Origin: Vibrio rarus
GTDB taxonomy: Bacteria > Pseudomonadota > Gammaproteobacteria > Enterobacterales > Vibrionaceae
Direction: 5' to 3'
Length of the DNA stretch: 64,000 bases
NCBI RefSeq assembly: GCF_024347075.1
Contig: NZ_AP024900.1
Coordinates: forward strand, 1,550,001-1,614,000
Made by a program: the position numbers and the translations under genes. Positions 38,414-47,105 of this stretch are shown here, piece after piece. The notes beneath the pieces are model-generated. The model ran no database searches. It worked only from the letters and a program-made list of their open reading frames with translations, and was not told where the DNA came from. Positions within the stretch are counted from its first letter, which is position 1, and each line of letters begins with the position of its first letter.

Positions 38414-39214
38414 TTACTGCACTTGTTTTCGAATAATGGTCGAGGTGTATTCACACACCATGACAATGGCGATAATGATCAATAAAATGGCGGCCGCTGA
38501 GCTATATTCGTAGCGATCCATCGCTGTATTGAGCGTGCCACCAATCCCCCCAGCACCGACGATACCTATCACCGCAGATTCACGGAAATTAATGTCTAAA
38601 CGATACATAGATAAACCAATAAAGCGTGGCATCACTTGTGCCTGTACCGCATAGTTTACTTGCTGTAGCCAACTGGCGCCGGTGGCCTTCATCGCGGTAA
38701 AGGGCGCAGGATCTATCCCCTCTATTTCATCGGCAAAAAGCTTAGCTAAAAAACCAATAGTAGCAAACGTGAGTGTCACAAAACCGGCAAAGGTACCAAA
38801 GCCAAACAAGGCGACACATAAAATAGCAATGATAATTTCCTGAAAACTTCTCGCCACTGCAATAAAACTACGACAAAACAGATAGATAGGTTTTGGTGCA
38901 AGGTTTTTTGCCGCACCCAAACCAAAGGGAATGGATAGCAATACCCCTGCCACTGTAGAGGTCAGAGTCATGGTCAGGCTTTCCAGTAGACCTTTTGAAA
39001 TATTATCCCAACGCCCAGAAAAATCAGGGTTAAAGAAGGCAACAATAAATCGCCATCCTCGTTCACTTCCTTCGTAAATACGCGCCCAATTGATCTCTAC
39101 CGACTGCGTTGCCAAATATAGGTAGGCTATGGCCACTAATGTTAAACCCCAACGTAACCATCGACTTGAGATAAAGGGAGGCTTGTGCCAGGTAGTTGAA
39201 TACGGCTTATTCAT
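38414..39214 (-). CDS. phnE: Phosphonate ABC transporter permease PhnE (first copy)
   Basis: This 266-aa permease of the PhnE family has an EAA loop of the same kind ([23 protein letters not shown] in segments). It overlaps the phnC stop by four bases (ATGA), so translation is coupled to that of the ATPase. Two consecutive permease genes are common in vibrio and other PhnCDEE-type uptake systems. Confidence 0.9.
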   Translation of the reverse strand: MNKPYSTTWHKPPFISSRWLRWGLTLVAIAYLYLATQSVEINWARIYEGSERGWRFIVAFFNPDFSGRWDNISKGLLESLTMTLTSTVAGVLLSIPFGLGAAKNLAPKPIYLFCRSFIAVARSFQEIIIAILCVALFGFGTFAGFVTLTFATIGFLAKLFADEIEGIDPAPFTAMKATGASWLQQVNYAVQAQVMPRFIGLSMYRLDINFRESAVIGIVGAGGIGGTLNTAMDRYEYSSAAAILLIIIAIVMVCEYTSTIIRKQVQ

Positions 39215-40035
39215 GCGAGCGCCTCAGTCAAGTGAACCGTCTCTGTTTCATTTTCTGTTGTGTGTTCGGTAGGCAAGTTCCAATCTTCTTGACCATAAAT
39301 GTCAGTCAGGGCATGTTCATTAAGCTGGCTTGGCTTGCCATCAAACACCACCTCTCCCGCTTTCAAACCCACAATGCGTTGTACAAATTTTTTCGCCAGT
39401 TCTACATCGTGAATATTAATGATGGCTGGTAGTTGGTGCTCTTCACAAATTTCGCTGATCAAACGCATGATTTGACGTGCGGTACGAGGATCAAGCGCTG
39501 CCGTAGGCTCATCAATCAACAGCAATTTTGGTTTTTGCGCTAAAGCACGAGCAATACCGACACGTTGACGCTGCCCACCAGAAAGGGCATCCGCTCTTTT
39601 ATTGGCGTGCTCTAACAAGCCAACACGGTCAAGTAACGCATAAGCCGCTTGTACGTCTTTGGCTGGATAACGACGAGTAAAACTGCGCCAAAAACCCACA
39701 TAACCTAAACGGCCTGACAATACGTTTTCCATAACGGTTAAACGCTCAATAAGGGCATATTCTTGGAAGATCATTCCTATCTCACGGCGAGCTTGACGCA
39801 GATTCGATTTTGACAGTTTGACCAGATCCTTATCAGAAAATAGCACTTGCCCTTGAGTGGGCTCTGTCAGGCGATTAATACAACGAATCAAGGTAGATTT
39901 ACCCGCGCCCGACGGCCCGATCAAACCCACAACTTCACCGGGTTCAACGGTAAAGCTGACATCAGTAAGTGCTTTATCCGATGCCGAATAATGCTTAGTT
40001 AAGCCCTTTAGAATGAGAGTAGACATAATTTCCAT
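39211..40035 (-). CDS. phnC: Phosphonate ABC transporter ATP-binding protein
   Basis: This 274-aa ATPase has Walker [11 protein letters not shown]-loop MIFQEYAL, signature [15 protein letters not shown], Walker [12 protein letters not shown] and H-loop NIHD, matching PhnC. It energises uptake of phosphonate, phosphite or phosphate esters. A hairpin lies in the 107-bp gap behind phnD, which may lower phnC expression relative to the binding protein. The C-terminus carries an extra acidic tail. Confidence 0.92.
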   Translation of the reverse strand: MEIMSTLILKGLTKHYSASDKALTDVSFTVEPGEVVGLIGPSGAGKSTLIRCINRLTEPTQGQVLFSDKDLVKLSKSNLRQARREIGMIFQEYALIERLTVMENVLSGRLGYVGFWRSFTRRYPAKDVQAAYALLDRVGLLEHANKRADALSGGQRQRVGIARALAQKPKLLLIDEPTAALDPRTARQIMRLISEICEEHQLPAIINIHDVELAKKFVQRIVGLKAGEVVFDGKPSQLNEHALTDIYGQEDWNLPTEHTTENETETVHLTEALA

Positions 40036-40076
40036 TTGCAGATAGTAGCGGTTCGTTTGAACCTGAGAACAAAATT

Positions 40077-40113
40077 CGGGCTAAATGCGCTCAATGTGCG
40101 CCTATTTAACCCG
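40077..40113 (-). promoter_or_regulatory. Intra-operon hairpin between phnD and phnC
   Basis: On the minus strand CGGGTTAAAT and ATTTAGCCCG, extended by GCGC/GCGC after a two-base bulge, form a 14-bp stem followed by AATTTTG. A partial terminator or 3'-end-protecting hairpin here would favour the binding-protein message over that of the permease genes. Confidence 0.55.
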
Positions 40114-40142
40114 ACATTGACAACAACAATGTGACAGGCAGT

Positions 40143-41081
40143 CTAGCTACAGGTGTAAGAAACCTTGTTAGCCGTATCAATAGTGCGAATAACTTGCCAG
40201 TGCTCTTGATACGTAATAGGAATAAATTGTGCTTCACCGTTACGACCAAACTCTTGTTCAAGCTTGGTTCCCTTCCAGTCAAAGGTGAAAAACGCTTGTT
40301 GGATCTTCTGTTGTAGTTCTGGCGCTAAGTTATGCGCTGTACCGTAAGAGGTGGTTGGAAAGGTTTGTGATTTATAAATAGAGGTTATTTGCTCTGGTTT
40401 AACGACATCACGCGCATACATACGGTTAAGCACCGAGTTGGCAATGGCGGCAGCGTCATAATCTTGGTGCGCTACACCGAGTATTGAATTGTCGTGTGCA
40501 CCAGAAAATGCCGGTTTGAAATCGGCTTCCGGTTTCATGCCATATTCCGCAGCCAAAATAGCCGATGGCGCTTTAAAACCTGAATTCGACGTTTGCGAGG
40601 TAAAGGCTAGGTTCTTGCCTTTAAGATCGGCCACCGATGTGATCCCAGATTTCGGATGAGTAATAATTTCCATCTCATAGCCAAAAGAACCGTCTTCCCC
40701 TGCCATCATAGTAAATGGGGCAAAACCTGCGCAATTTACCGCAAGTGGCGTGGAACCGGTATTAAAACCTGCAATATGCAAACGGCCCGACCGCATTGCT
40801 TCAATTTGCGCCGCATTATTTTGCACTGGGAAGAAACGGACTTTTTTGCCCGTTGTCGTTTCAAGGTGCGCCAGGAACTCACTCCAAACATCGGCATAAA
40901 CGGCGGGATCTTCTACCGGAGTATAAGCAAAGATAAGTGTTGAAGGGTCCGCCCATTCAGCTTGATTTAAAGGAACATCAGCAACTAGGTTGCCACTGCG
41001 ATCTTGATAACGAGAGTCCATTGCTGAAACGGCTGCAGAGAACATGAGTGCAGTAACTACTGCAGTCTTAACTAACTTCAT
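40143..41081 (-). CDS. phnD: Phosphonate/phosphate/phosphite ABC transporter substrate-binding protein
   Basis: This 312-aa periplasmic protein has a short signal peptide (cleavage near AAVSAMDSR). It fits the PhnD family: IFAYTPVEDPAVYADVW near the start, LHIAGFNTGS, and the ligand-loop region LAFTSQTSNSGFKAPSAIL with the Ser/Thr-rich phosphonate-binding segment. It is the first gene of the operon. AGGA lies seven bases before the ATG. A half Pho box is seen about 50 bases upstream. Confidence 0.93.
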   Translation of the reverse strand: MKLVKTAVVTALMFSAAVSAMDSRYQDRSGNLVADVPLNQAEWADPSTLIFAYTPVEDPAVYADVWSEFLAHLETTTGKKVRFFPVQNNAAQIEAMRSGRLHIAGFNTGSTPLAVNCAGFAPFTMMAGEDGSFGYEMEIITHPKSGITSVADLKGKNLAFTSQTSNSGFKAPSAILAAEYGMKPEADFKPAFSGAHDNSILGVAHQDYDAAAIANSVLNRMYARDVVKPEQITSIYKSQTFPTTSYGTAHNLAPELQQKIQQAFFTFDWKGTKLEQEFGRNGEAQFIPITYQEHWQVIRTIDTANKVSYTCS

Positions 41082-41120
41082 TATTTTTCCTAAACAGTGA
41101 TTGAGTTCGGAAAGTAAGTT

Positions 41121-41138
41121 AGTCCAATTTGATGACAG
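41121..41138 (-). promoter_or_regulatory. Possible Pho-box half site upstream of phnD
   Basis: On the minus strand CTGTCATCAAATTGGACT starts with a perfect PhoB half-site (CTGTCAT), but the second half is poor. A further CTGTACAT lies about 25-30 bases upstream. Phosphate control is plausible for this operon but is not proven by these sites. Confidence 0.33.
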
Positions 41139-41307
41139 TTAAGTTTAAACTTTATTAAAAAATTATGTACAGGTTAAGCTCTCTCCCACCTTAGTACATC
41201 TAGTAAAAAGTACATCCAGAGCCCTAACCTTTGTTTTCATATAAGGTGACTAAAGTAGATTAGTCTATCCTTTAACTAGCTTTCATATAAATACGGAACA
41301 CACCTAC

Positions 41308-41469
41308 ATGAAAAAACCGTTACTCATTGCTGTTGTCATCGTCCTGGCAGGAATTTTTATCTGGAATAACAATAGTGCCTTAGCACAAGTCTGTTCTTCA
41401 GTGAGTGCTGTACAACACCAATTTCCCGTTAAATGCAGTAAAGCCCGCGCTCTTAACGTATTCGAATAA
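41308..41469 (+). CDS. Small secreted or anchored protein, 53 aa
   Basis: This short ORF encodes MKKP then a hydrophobic stretch (LLIAVVIVLAGIFIW, residues 5-19), a possible signal-cleavage site after NNSALA (about residue 26), and a 27-residue mature part with two cysteines (C29 and C43). GGA is ten bases upstream of the ATG, a weak ribosome site. The signal-like layout argues that it is real. It is divergent from phnD and lies 78 bases before the IS30 left end. No family is recognised. Confidence 0.45.
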   Translation: MKKPLLIAVVIVLAGIFIWNNNSALAQVCSSVSAVQHQFPVKCSKARALNVFE

Positions 41470-41547
41470 ATTAACTAACCGATGCTCTACAAACGCTATT
41501 GCATCGGTTACATTTTTACTCCTTAACGTATATAAAGTATATTTACT

Positions 41548-41576
41548 CCCGAATTCAACTCCGAAGTGCGACATTC
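41548..41576 (+). repeat. IS30 left terminal inverted repeat
   Basis: 29-bp end beginning CCCGAATTC and ending TGCGACATTC, just beyond the transposase stop codon (41584). Confidence 0.82.
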
Positions 41577-41583
41577 TTAATAT

Positions 41584-42531
41584 TCAAGTAGCCTCCATCA
41601 TTTCTCTAAAAATGACAGCAGGTTGCTTGAACCCTAAACACTTTTTTGGACGATAATTAATTCGTTGTTGCGCCCTTTCAATATCATCATCACTAACCGT
41701 TCTTAGATCTGTTCCTTTCTTTACGTACTGTCTCAACAGGCCGTTAGCATTTTCATTCGCTCCTCGTTCACAAGAGCTGTAAGGGTGTGCGAAGTACACG
41801 TCGGTTTCTAATGCCCGTGCTATTTCTTCATGACCTGCAAACTCACGACCATTATCTGCGGTAATAGTATGAACGAACGCTTTATAAGGCATCAGCATTG
41901 CTATGGTTGCGTTAGTCACGTCTTTTGCTGACTTAGAGGGCACTTTCTGTGTCAGATAAAAACGCGTTTGACGCTCTAAGAGAGTGACAATTGCCCCCGT
42001 TCCATGCTTGCCTAAGACCGTATCAATTTCCCAGTCACCAAAGCGTTCACGACTATCAACAATGTCAGGCCTTTCATCTATTGAAACTGCGTTTTTGATT
42101 GCAGGTGCTTTCTCTGTCTTGCCCCGTCGATACCGCTTATGGCCTTGGCGCAAGTGCTTAAATAGCTTTCCACCTTGTCGCTTATTACGAGCGACGAATC
42201 GGTAAATCCACTCATGGCTCACTTTAGCCCCTGCGCGGGTTAAGACATTAGATATTTGCTCTGGACTCCAATCGATAGACAACAGAACCTCAATAAAATC
42301 TATACGCGATTGAGGTACTTGATACTTACGGGCTTGCCGTCGTTTTTCTATTGATTGATGATGTGCTTTGTCTGGCCGATATTGTTCTTTCTTGCTACAT
42401 CGTTTCAGCTCTCGATAAACGGTTGAGCGATGGCATTTAACTGTCTTAGCAATTTCAGATATTGAAATTCCCCGTTCCAAAAGGGCAGAAATTTGATATC
42501 TTCTTCCCTCGGTCAACTGCTGATAATTCAT
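41584..42531 (-). CDS. IS30-family transposase
   Basis: This 315-aa transposase has an N-terminal helix-turn-helix (about 1-45, LTEGRRYQISALLERGIS and HRSTVYREL) that binds the ends, and a DDE catalytic domain: D170 in WEIDTVLG, D226 in TADNGREF, E260 in RGANENANG. Length and spacing fit IS30. The frame is intact, so the element may be active. Confidence 0.95.
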   Translation of the reverse strand: MNYQQLTEGRRYQISALLERGISISEIAKTVKCHRSTVYRELKRCSKKEQYRPDKAHHQSIEKRRQARKYQVPQSRIDFIEVLLSIDWSPEQISNVLTRAGAKVSHEWIYRFVARNKRQGGKLFKHLRQGHKRYRRGKTEKAPAIKNAVSIDERPDIVDSRERFGDWEIDTVLGKHGTGAIVTLLERQTRFYLTQKVPSKSAKDVTNATIAMLMPYKAFVHTITADNGREFAGHEEIARALETDVYFAHPYSSCERGANENANGLLRQYVKKGTDLRTVSDDDIERAQQRINYRPKKCLGFKQPAVIFREMMEAT

Positions 42532-42607
42532 AGTAGTTCTGCTTGTTTCTTTGGCGAGAAGAGCGTACCACTTTCGGCAGTTGGCTTCCTCTTCTATGCC
42601 TTTCCAT

Positions 42608-42636
42608 GAATGTCGCAGTTATTATCTGAAATCGGG
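42608..42636 (-). repeat. IS30 right terminal inverted repeat
   Basis: 29-bp end reading GAATGTCGCA at its inner side and ATCGGG at the outer tip, upstream of the transposase start. Confidence 0.82.
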
Positions 42637-43052
42637 CTTAACTACTATCTAATATAGTTAATCCCCCATAATCATCGTTTCATACAACCACGGATAAATT
42701 AGTAATACTTATTCAACCACTTCACCATTCCAAACTTTTAATATTTACAGGCCAAAAAATTAAACCATATTAGTCTTACTTATATTAAATAATATTTTAG
42801 TCGGGTTTTGTTTTCATTTTTCCTTTACTAAAATATTAATATAGCGCTCATTACATTTACCGCACGTTAAAATCGCAACGCAAACCCTTAAATAACAGTA
42901 ACTTACATCCACTCATCGTATAGTGAACTTAGTTTTGCTAATAGCTTTATCTCATCATCTTTAATATTTGAGATATGTATTATAGTTATTAATAATATTA
43001 TTGTATATGCTACAAGTATCGTACTTGATTCAGATTGTTGTTGGGTTCTGCA
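42637..43052. other. AT-rich spacer behind the IS30 element (416 bp)
   Basis: Clearly more AT-rich than its surroundings. No open reading frame with coding character, no tRNA and no strong hairpin found. It may hold the promoter of the OGFr-domain gene and could attract H-NS-like proteins. Confidence 0.4.
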
Positions 43053-43586
43053 ATGAATATTATTTGTCAGTTTACACTTGGAAAAAAATACGACCATTAT
43101 GAGCGAAGTATCGAACAGTTATGGGCTCTAGACCCTTTTTGGCTTGAATACGATCTAGACTATATTCAATGGTTATTTCCGATAGATAACCCTAAGCTTG
43201 AGATTATACGAGCACCTATTGTTTGCCAAACAACTCGAGATTACTTTCAAATCAGTGACGTATTGCGTAGGAGACAATTGCATTCATTAAAGGTTATGCT
43301 CAATTTTTTTGGTATGGAGATGACAAACAACACGATTAAGCCCCTCGCATCTTTAAATATAAACGATCACCTTTGGTTACAAGCACAAGGGTATAACCAT
43401 CAACGTATTAGACAAATTATCCGTAGCCTTGCCCTTCTTGGACAGGTAGAGCTCAGTTCTCTCTTTCAAATGGCGATGATTGACACCGCACGCAAACATG
43501 GCTGTGTACCAGAGTCAATACTGCAGTATTGGCAAACAGCGAGCCTCATCGAGATGGATTACTCTATAGCATTACCTGAGAGCTAA
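43053..43586 (+). CDS. Opioid growth factor receptor-like (OGFr_N) domain protein
   Basis: This 177-aa protein matches the OGFr N-terminal domain family, as shown by LEYDLDYIQWLFPIDNP (about 34-50) and the FGMEM region that follows. The family is known from a vertebrate receptor and occurs in scattered bacteria; no bacterial function is established. I chose ATG 43053 over TTG 43035. The C-terminal part (RQIIRSLALLGQVELSSLFQMAM) looks helical. It sits beside the IS30 element in an AT-rich setting, suggesting a mobile or accessory gene. Confidence 0.7.
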   Translation: MNIICQFTLGKKYDHYERSIEQLWALDPFWLEYDLDYIQWLFPIDNPKLEIIRAPIVCQTTRDYFQISDVLRRRQLHSLKVMLNFFGMEMTNNTIKPLASLNINDHLWLQAQGYNHQRIRQIIRSLALLGQVELSSLFQMAMIDTARKHGCVPESILQYWQTASLIEMDYSIALPES

Positions 43587-43814
43587 GATTTATCACCAGA
43601 AATACGTTTTGTTTTGCTTCTACTGCCACACTCTTCTTTGCTTCAAGTCCCCCCTATTCTCTCTCTATACAAAGCCTATGCCTTATGCGCTTTGGTGATC
43701 TGCTCAAATGTTGCAAAAGTAAACAGTAACTTTGCGATTTTACATTTTGAGTAATGCCCTTAAAACCGTTAATTTTTACAACGAAATAACAAAAATATAA
43801 TTAAGGGTAATCAC

Positions 43815-45224
43815 ATGTTTAAAAACTTCTTTGCTAGCCTATCCAAGGTGGGTAAGGCATTAATGCTACCTATAGCATCAATGCCAGCCGCAGGTATTTT
43901 ATTAGGTATTGGCTCCGCTAATTTTGCTTTCATTCCACCAATAGTGTCACAACTAATGGCTGAAGCAGGGGGTGCTGTATTTGGTAATTTACCACTCATC
44001 TTTGCATTAGGTGTCGCCATATCTTTTACTGACAACGATGGTGTGGGAGCCGTTGCTGCAGGTATTGGGTACTACGTATTAATTGCCACCTTAAAAGTCA
44101 TGGCTGGCGTACTGGGCGTTGACCATATTGATATGGGGGTACTCGGGGGGATTATTTCCGGTGCTGTCGGCGCTTATATGTTCAACCGCTTCTATACTAT
44201 TAAAATGCCCGCTTACTTAGGCTTTTTTGCCGGTAAACGGTTTGTCCCTATCATTACTTCATTTGCCATGTTATTGCTCGGTATTGTTCTGGCATTCATT
44301 TGGCAACCTATTGGCCTTGGTATCGATGCCTTTGGTCATTGGGCGACAGAGCAAAATCCTGTTATGGCTTTCTGGGCCTACGGCACTGCAGAGCGTGCAT
44401 TGATCCCATTTGGATTACACCACGTCATTAATGTCATTATTCAATTACAAGCTGGAGACTTTACTAACGCAGCAGGTCAAGTGTTCCACGGTGAAATCCC
44501 ACGCTTTTTTGCCGGTGATCCTAATGCGGGAAACCTAGCGGGAGGCTACTTATTTAAAATGTTCGGGCTACCTGCAGCCGCCATTGCTATTGGTCGCGCC
44601 GCGAAACCCGAGAACCGAGTGAAAGTGATGGGGATCATGATTTCTGCGGCACTCACCTCTTTTCTTACCGGAATTACCGAGCCTATTGAATTTGCGTTCT
44701 TATTTATATCACCGGCTCTTTATGTCATTCACGCTATCATGGCGGGTCTGGCCTACCCACTGTGTATACTGTTAGGGGTAAAACATGGCTATAGCTTCAG
44801 TGCTGGACTCATTGATTATTTAACCTTTTACGGAATCTCCACTAAAGGTTGGATGATCATCCCTCTCGGTTTGGCTTATGCGGCGGTGTACTACGCTGTA
44901 TTTACAGCATTTATCAAGGGGTTCAACTTGAAAACACCTGGGCGTGAAGAAACCAAACAACGGGCCACGACGAGACTACAAGGCGATGAATTTACCAAAG
45001 CGCTAATAGAAGCATTTGGCGGTAAAGAAAACATTGTCTCAGCAGATGCCTGCATCACTCGTTTAAGAATGCAAGTGAATGACCAACAACAAGTGGATGA
45101 TGCCAAACTCAAACAGTTAGGCGCCGCTGGCGTGTTGCGAGTAGGCACTGGGATCCAAGCTATCTTTGGTGGCAATAGCGACGTCTATAAAACGCAAATG
45201 CTAAACTACATGAAAAACCATTAA
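43815..45224 (+). CDS. ptsG: PTS glucose-specific enzyme IICB
   Basis: This 469-aa membrane transporter takes up and phosphorylates glucose, receiving the phosphate from EIIA-Glc. The IIC domain (about 1-375, [44 protein letters not shown]) is followed by the IIB domain with the phospho-cysteine C413 in [12 protein letters not shown]. The length matches PtsG. It is a single-gene unit; the 228-bp upstream region has no clear CRP or Mlc site. Confidence 0.94.
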   Translation: MFKNFFASLSKVGKALMLPIASMPAAGILLGIGSANFAFIPPIVSQLMAEAGGAVFGNLPLIFALGVAISFTDNDGVGAVAAGIGYYVLIATLKVMAGVLGVDHIDMGVLGGIISGAVGAYMFNRFYTIKMPAYLGFFAGKRFVPIITSFAMLLLGIVLAFIWQPIGLGIDAFGHWATEQNPVMAFWAYGTAERALIPFGLHHVINVIIQLQAGDFTNAAGQVFHGEIPRFFAGDPNAGNLAGGYLFKMFGLPAAAIAIGRAAKPENRVKVMGIMISAALTSFLTGITEPIEFAFLFISPALYVIHAIMAGLAYPLCILLGVKHGYSFSAGLIDYLTFYGISTKGWMIIPLGLAYAAVYYAVFTAFIKGFNLKTPGREETKQRATTRLQGDEFTKALIEAFGGKENIVSADACITRLRMQVNDQQQVDDAKLKQLGAAGVLRVGTGIQAIFGGNSDVYKTQMLNYMKNH

Positions 45225-45244
45225 CCACACATAGGTTACTATCA

Positions 45245-45275
45245 CGAAGTGCTCTGACTAAGAGCACTTCTTTTT
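45245..45275 (+). terminator. Rho-independent terminator of ptsG
   Basis: GAAGTGCTCT and AGAGCACTTC enclose a five-base loop and are followed by TTTTT. Confidence 0.9.
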
Positions 45276-45553
45276 ACTGCTACTTTTCTTATTACTTCAC
45301 CACTATCCATAGCTCGAATACAAAATTTCTTTAATCACATCAGTTTGTTACATTAACTTTGTGATCGCCACTGCGCCCATAACAATAATTTAACCTCATT
45401 AATGATGCGGTTAACGATTTTGCAATGTACCCGTTTCAAATCCCTCTTACGCATGTAACCATTTCTTCACTATAAATAGTACCCCTGCTATAGCTCTATT
45501 AAAAACGTAACCGTAATAGAGCCAAATATAAACGGTTTATGAGGAACATGACT
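45276..45553 (+). promoter_or_regulatory. Leader region of the DASS symporter gene with a 9-bp hairpin
   Basis: GCTCTATTA (45493-45501) pairs perfectly with TAATAGAGC (45514-45522), a stem close to the ribosome site GAGGA (45541-45545). It may be an operator or a leader hairpin. The rest of the region shows no ORF or known site. Confidence 0.4.
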
Positions 45554-46939
45554 ATGCATCGAAATGACAACATGCCACTCCCCAGTAACACTCGTGAGTG
45601 GCTTATAAACAAAAACAGTCTCATTATTCTGGCTGATATCGTTCTCTTTTTTGCTCTATACAAAGTACTACCGTTTGAACCGCAAGTGGTTCTAGGCATC
45701 TGTATTTTAACCTTCATTGCCGTTCTGTGGTTAACCGAGGCGTTGCATGTCACCGTCACGGCTATCTTAGTGCCCATTCTTGCGGTGGTGTTTGATATTT
45801 TCAATACACAAACAGCGATGAACAATTTTTCTAACCCGATTATTTTCCTCTTTTTAGGAGGATTTGCATTAGCTGCCGCCATGCATGTGCAAGGGTTAGA
45901 TAAGGTCATCGCCGATAAAGTACTCATTTTAGCCAAAGGAAAAATGAGCACCGCGGTCTTCATGCTATTTGGTGTGACGGCCGGTTTATCCATGTGGATC
46001 AGCAACACGGCCACTGCAGCAATGATGCTTCCTATGGTGTTAGGTGTATTAAGTAAAGTGGATGCAGGTAAAGAACGTAACACCTATGTCTTTGTGTTAT
46101 TGGGCGTCGCTTATAGCGCCAGTATTGGCGGCATCGCTACCGTTGTTGGCTCCCCACCCAACGCCATTGCAGCAGCTGCGGTGGATCTCACCTTTGTTGA
46201 GTGGATGGCGTTTGGTTTACCGGCCTCCATTATTTTGCTACCGATTGCTATTGCCACTTTATACTTTGCCCTTAAACCCAATTTACAAGGCACCTTTGAG
46301 ATCAACCACAAACCTGTCGCCTGGGATAAAGGGAAAGTGGTGACCCTAGCCATTTTTGCGTTAACCGTATTTTGCTGGATTTTTAGTAAGCCTATCAATG
46401 CTATGCTCGGTGGCATATCAAGGTTTGATACTATCATTGCTCTCAGTGCAATAGTGCTGGTAAGTTTTGCTCGTGTTGTTCACTGGAAAGATATTGAAAA
46501 AACCGCAGACTGGGGTGTATTGATCCTGTTTGGTGGCGGGATCTGTCTTAGCAACGTACTAAAGACAACAGGCACCAGTGTCTTTTTAGCTAACTCTCTA
46601 AGTAACTTAGTGGCCGATTTTGGCTTAATCTTTATTATTGCTTCTATTGCGCTATTTGTTGTTTTCCTGACGGAGTTTGCTAGTAATACAGCCAGCGCTG
46701 CGCTGTTAATCCCCATTTTTGCCAGTGTTGCACAGGCGTTAGGTGTGCCACCGGTGATTTTATCGGTACTGATTGCCGTAGCCGCTTCGTGCGCCTTTAT
46801 GCTACCTGTGGCCACACCTCCAAATGCCATCGTATTTGGTTCAGGGCATATTAAACAACAAGAGATGATGCGAGTGGGTATTCTTCTCAATATCGCCTGT
46901 ATTATCGCATTAACCTTAATTGCCATGTTACTCTGGTAA
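45554..46939 (+). CDS. DASS/SLC13-family sodium:dicarboxylate (or sulfate-type) symporter
   Basis: This transporter of about 461 aa is of the divalent anion:Na+ symporter family, like VcINDY of Vibrio cholerae. The two conserved SNT motifs are present ([11 protein letters not shown] and [11 protein letters not shown]), as are the sodium-site prolines in VGSPPNAIA and [10 protein letters not shown]. Substrates in the family are C4-dicarboxylates or citrate. I place the start at ATG 45554, eight bases after GAGGA; ATG 45539 and 45548 are in frame too. It is a single-gene unit with a terminator. Confidence 0.88.
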   Translation: MHRNDNMPLPSNTREWLINKNSLIILADIVLFFALYKVLPFEPQVVLGICILTFIAVLWLTEALHVTVTAILVPILAVVFDIFNTQTAMNNFSNPIIFLFLGGFALAAAMHVQGLDKVIADKVLILAKGKMSTAVFMLFGVTAGLSMWISNTATAAMMLPMVLGVLSKVDAGKERNTYVFVLLGVAYSASIGGIATVVGSPPNAIAAAAVDLTFVEWMAFGLPASIILLPIAIATLYFALKPNLQGTFEINHKPVAWDKGKVVTLAIFALTVFCWIFSKPINAMLGGISRFDTIIALSAIVLVSFARVVHWKDIEKTADWGVLILFGGGICLSNVLKTTGTSVFLANSLSNLVADFGLIFIIASIALFVVFLTEFASNTASAALLIPIFASVAQALGVPPVILSVLIAVAASCAFMLPVATPPNAIVFGSGHIKQQEMMRVGILLNIACIIALTLIAMLLW

Positions 46940-46949
46940 GCGCCTCCCC

Positions 46950-46991
46950 TAAAAAAGAGACAACACTACGCACTCATGTTGTCTCTTTTTT
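46950..46991. terminator. Terminator of the DASS symporter gene
   Basis: A 15-bp perfect stem, AAAAAAGAGACAACA/TGTTGTCTCTTTTTT, around an 11-base loop with T and A runs on either side. Confidence 0.88.
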
Positions 46992-47105
46992 CTCCATTTA
47001 GTTCCCTAGTTTCCACTCATTGCACACTCTTTACTTTCTTAGGTTTGCCTAAGTGTTTTTTACTTGTATTATCTTGCACATAAACACATTTCATATTCGA
47101 GCAGG

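Larger units (their letters stand above)
41548..42636 (-). mobile_element. Complete IS30-family insertion sequence (1089 bp)
   Basis: The terminal inverted repeats are 29 bp: CCCGAATTC... at 41548-41576 and its partner at 42608-42636, matching at 22 of 29 positions, with an identical inner 10 bp (TGCGACATTC). A two-base direct repeat CT flanks both ends, short as is usual for IS30. One uninterrupted transposase gene fills the element. It sits between a small ORF and an AT-rich spacer and does not interrupt a recognisable gene. Confidence 0.85.

Noticed and set aside
43690..43725. Possible CRP site before ptsG (GGTGATCTGCTCAAA)
   Set aside because: The half-sites are separated by five instead of six bases and both deviate from consensus.
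45499..46083. Minus-strand ORF of 194 aa over the DASS symporter gene
   Set aside because: Antisense frame of a well-conserved membrane protein; composition is that of a shadow frame.
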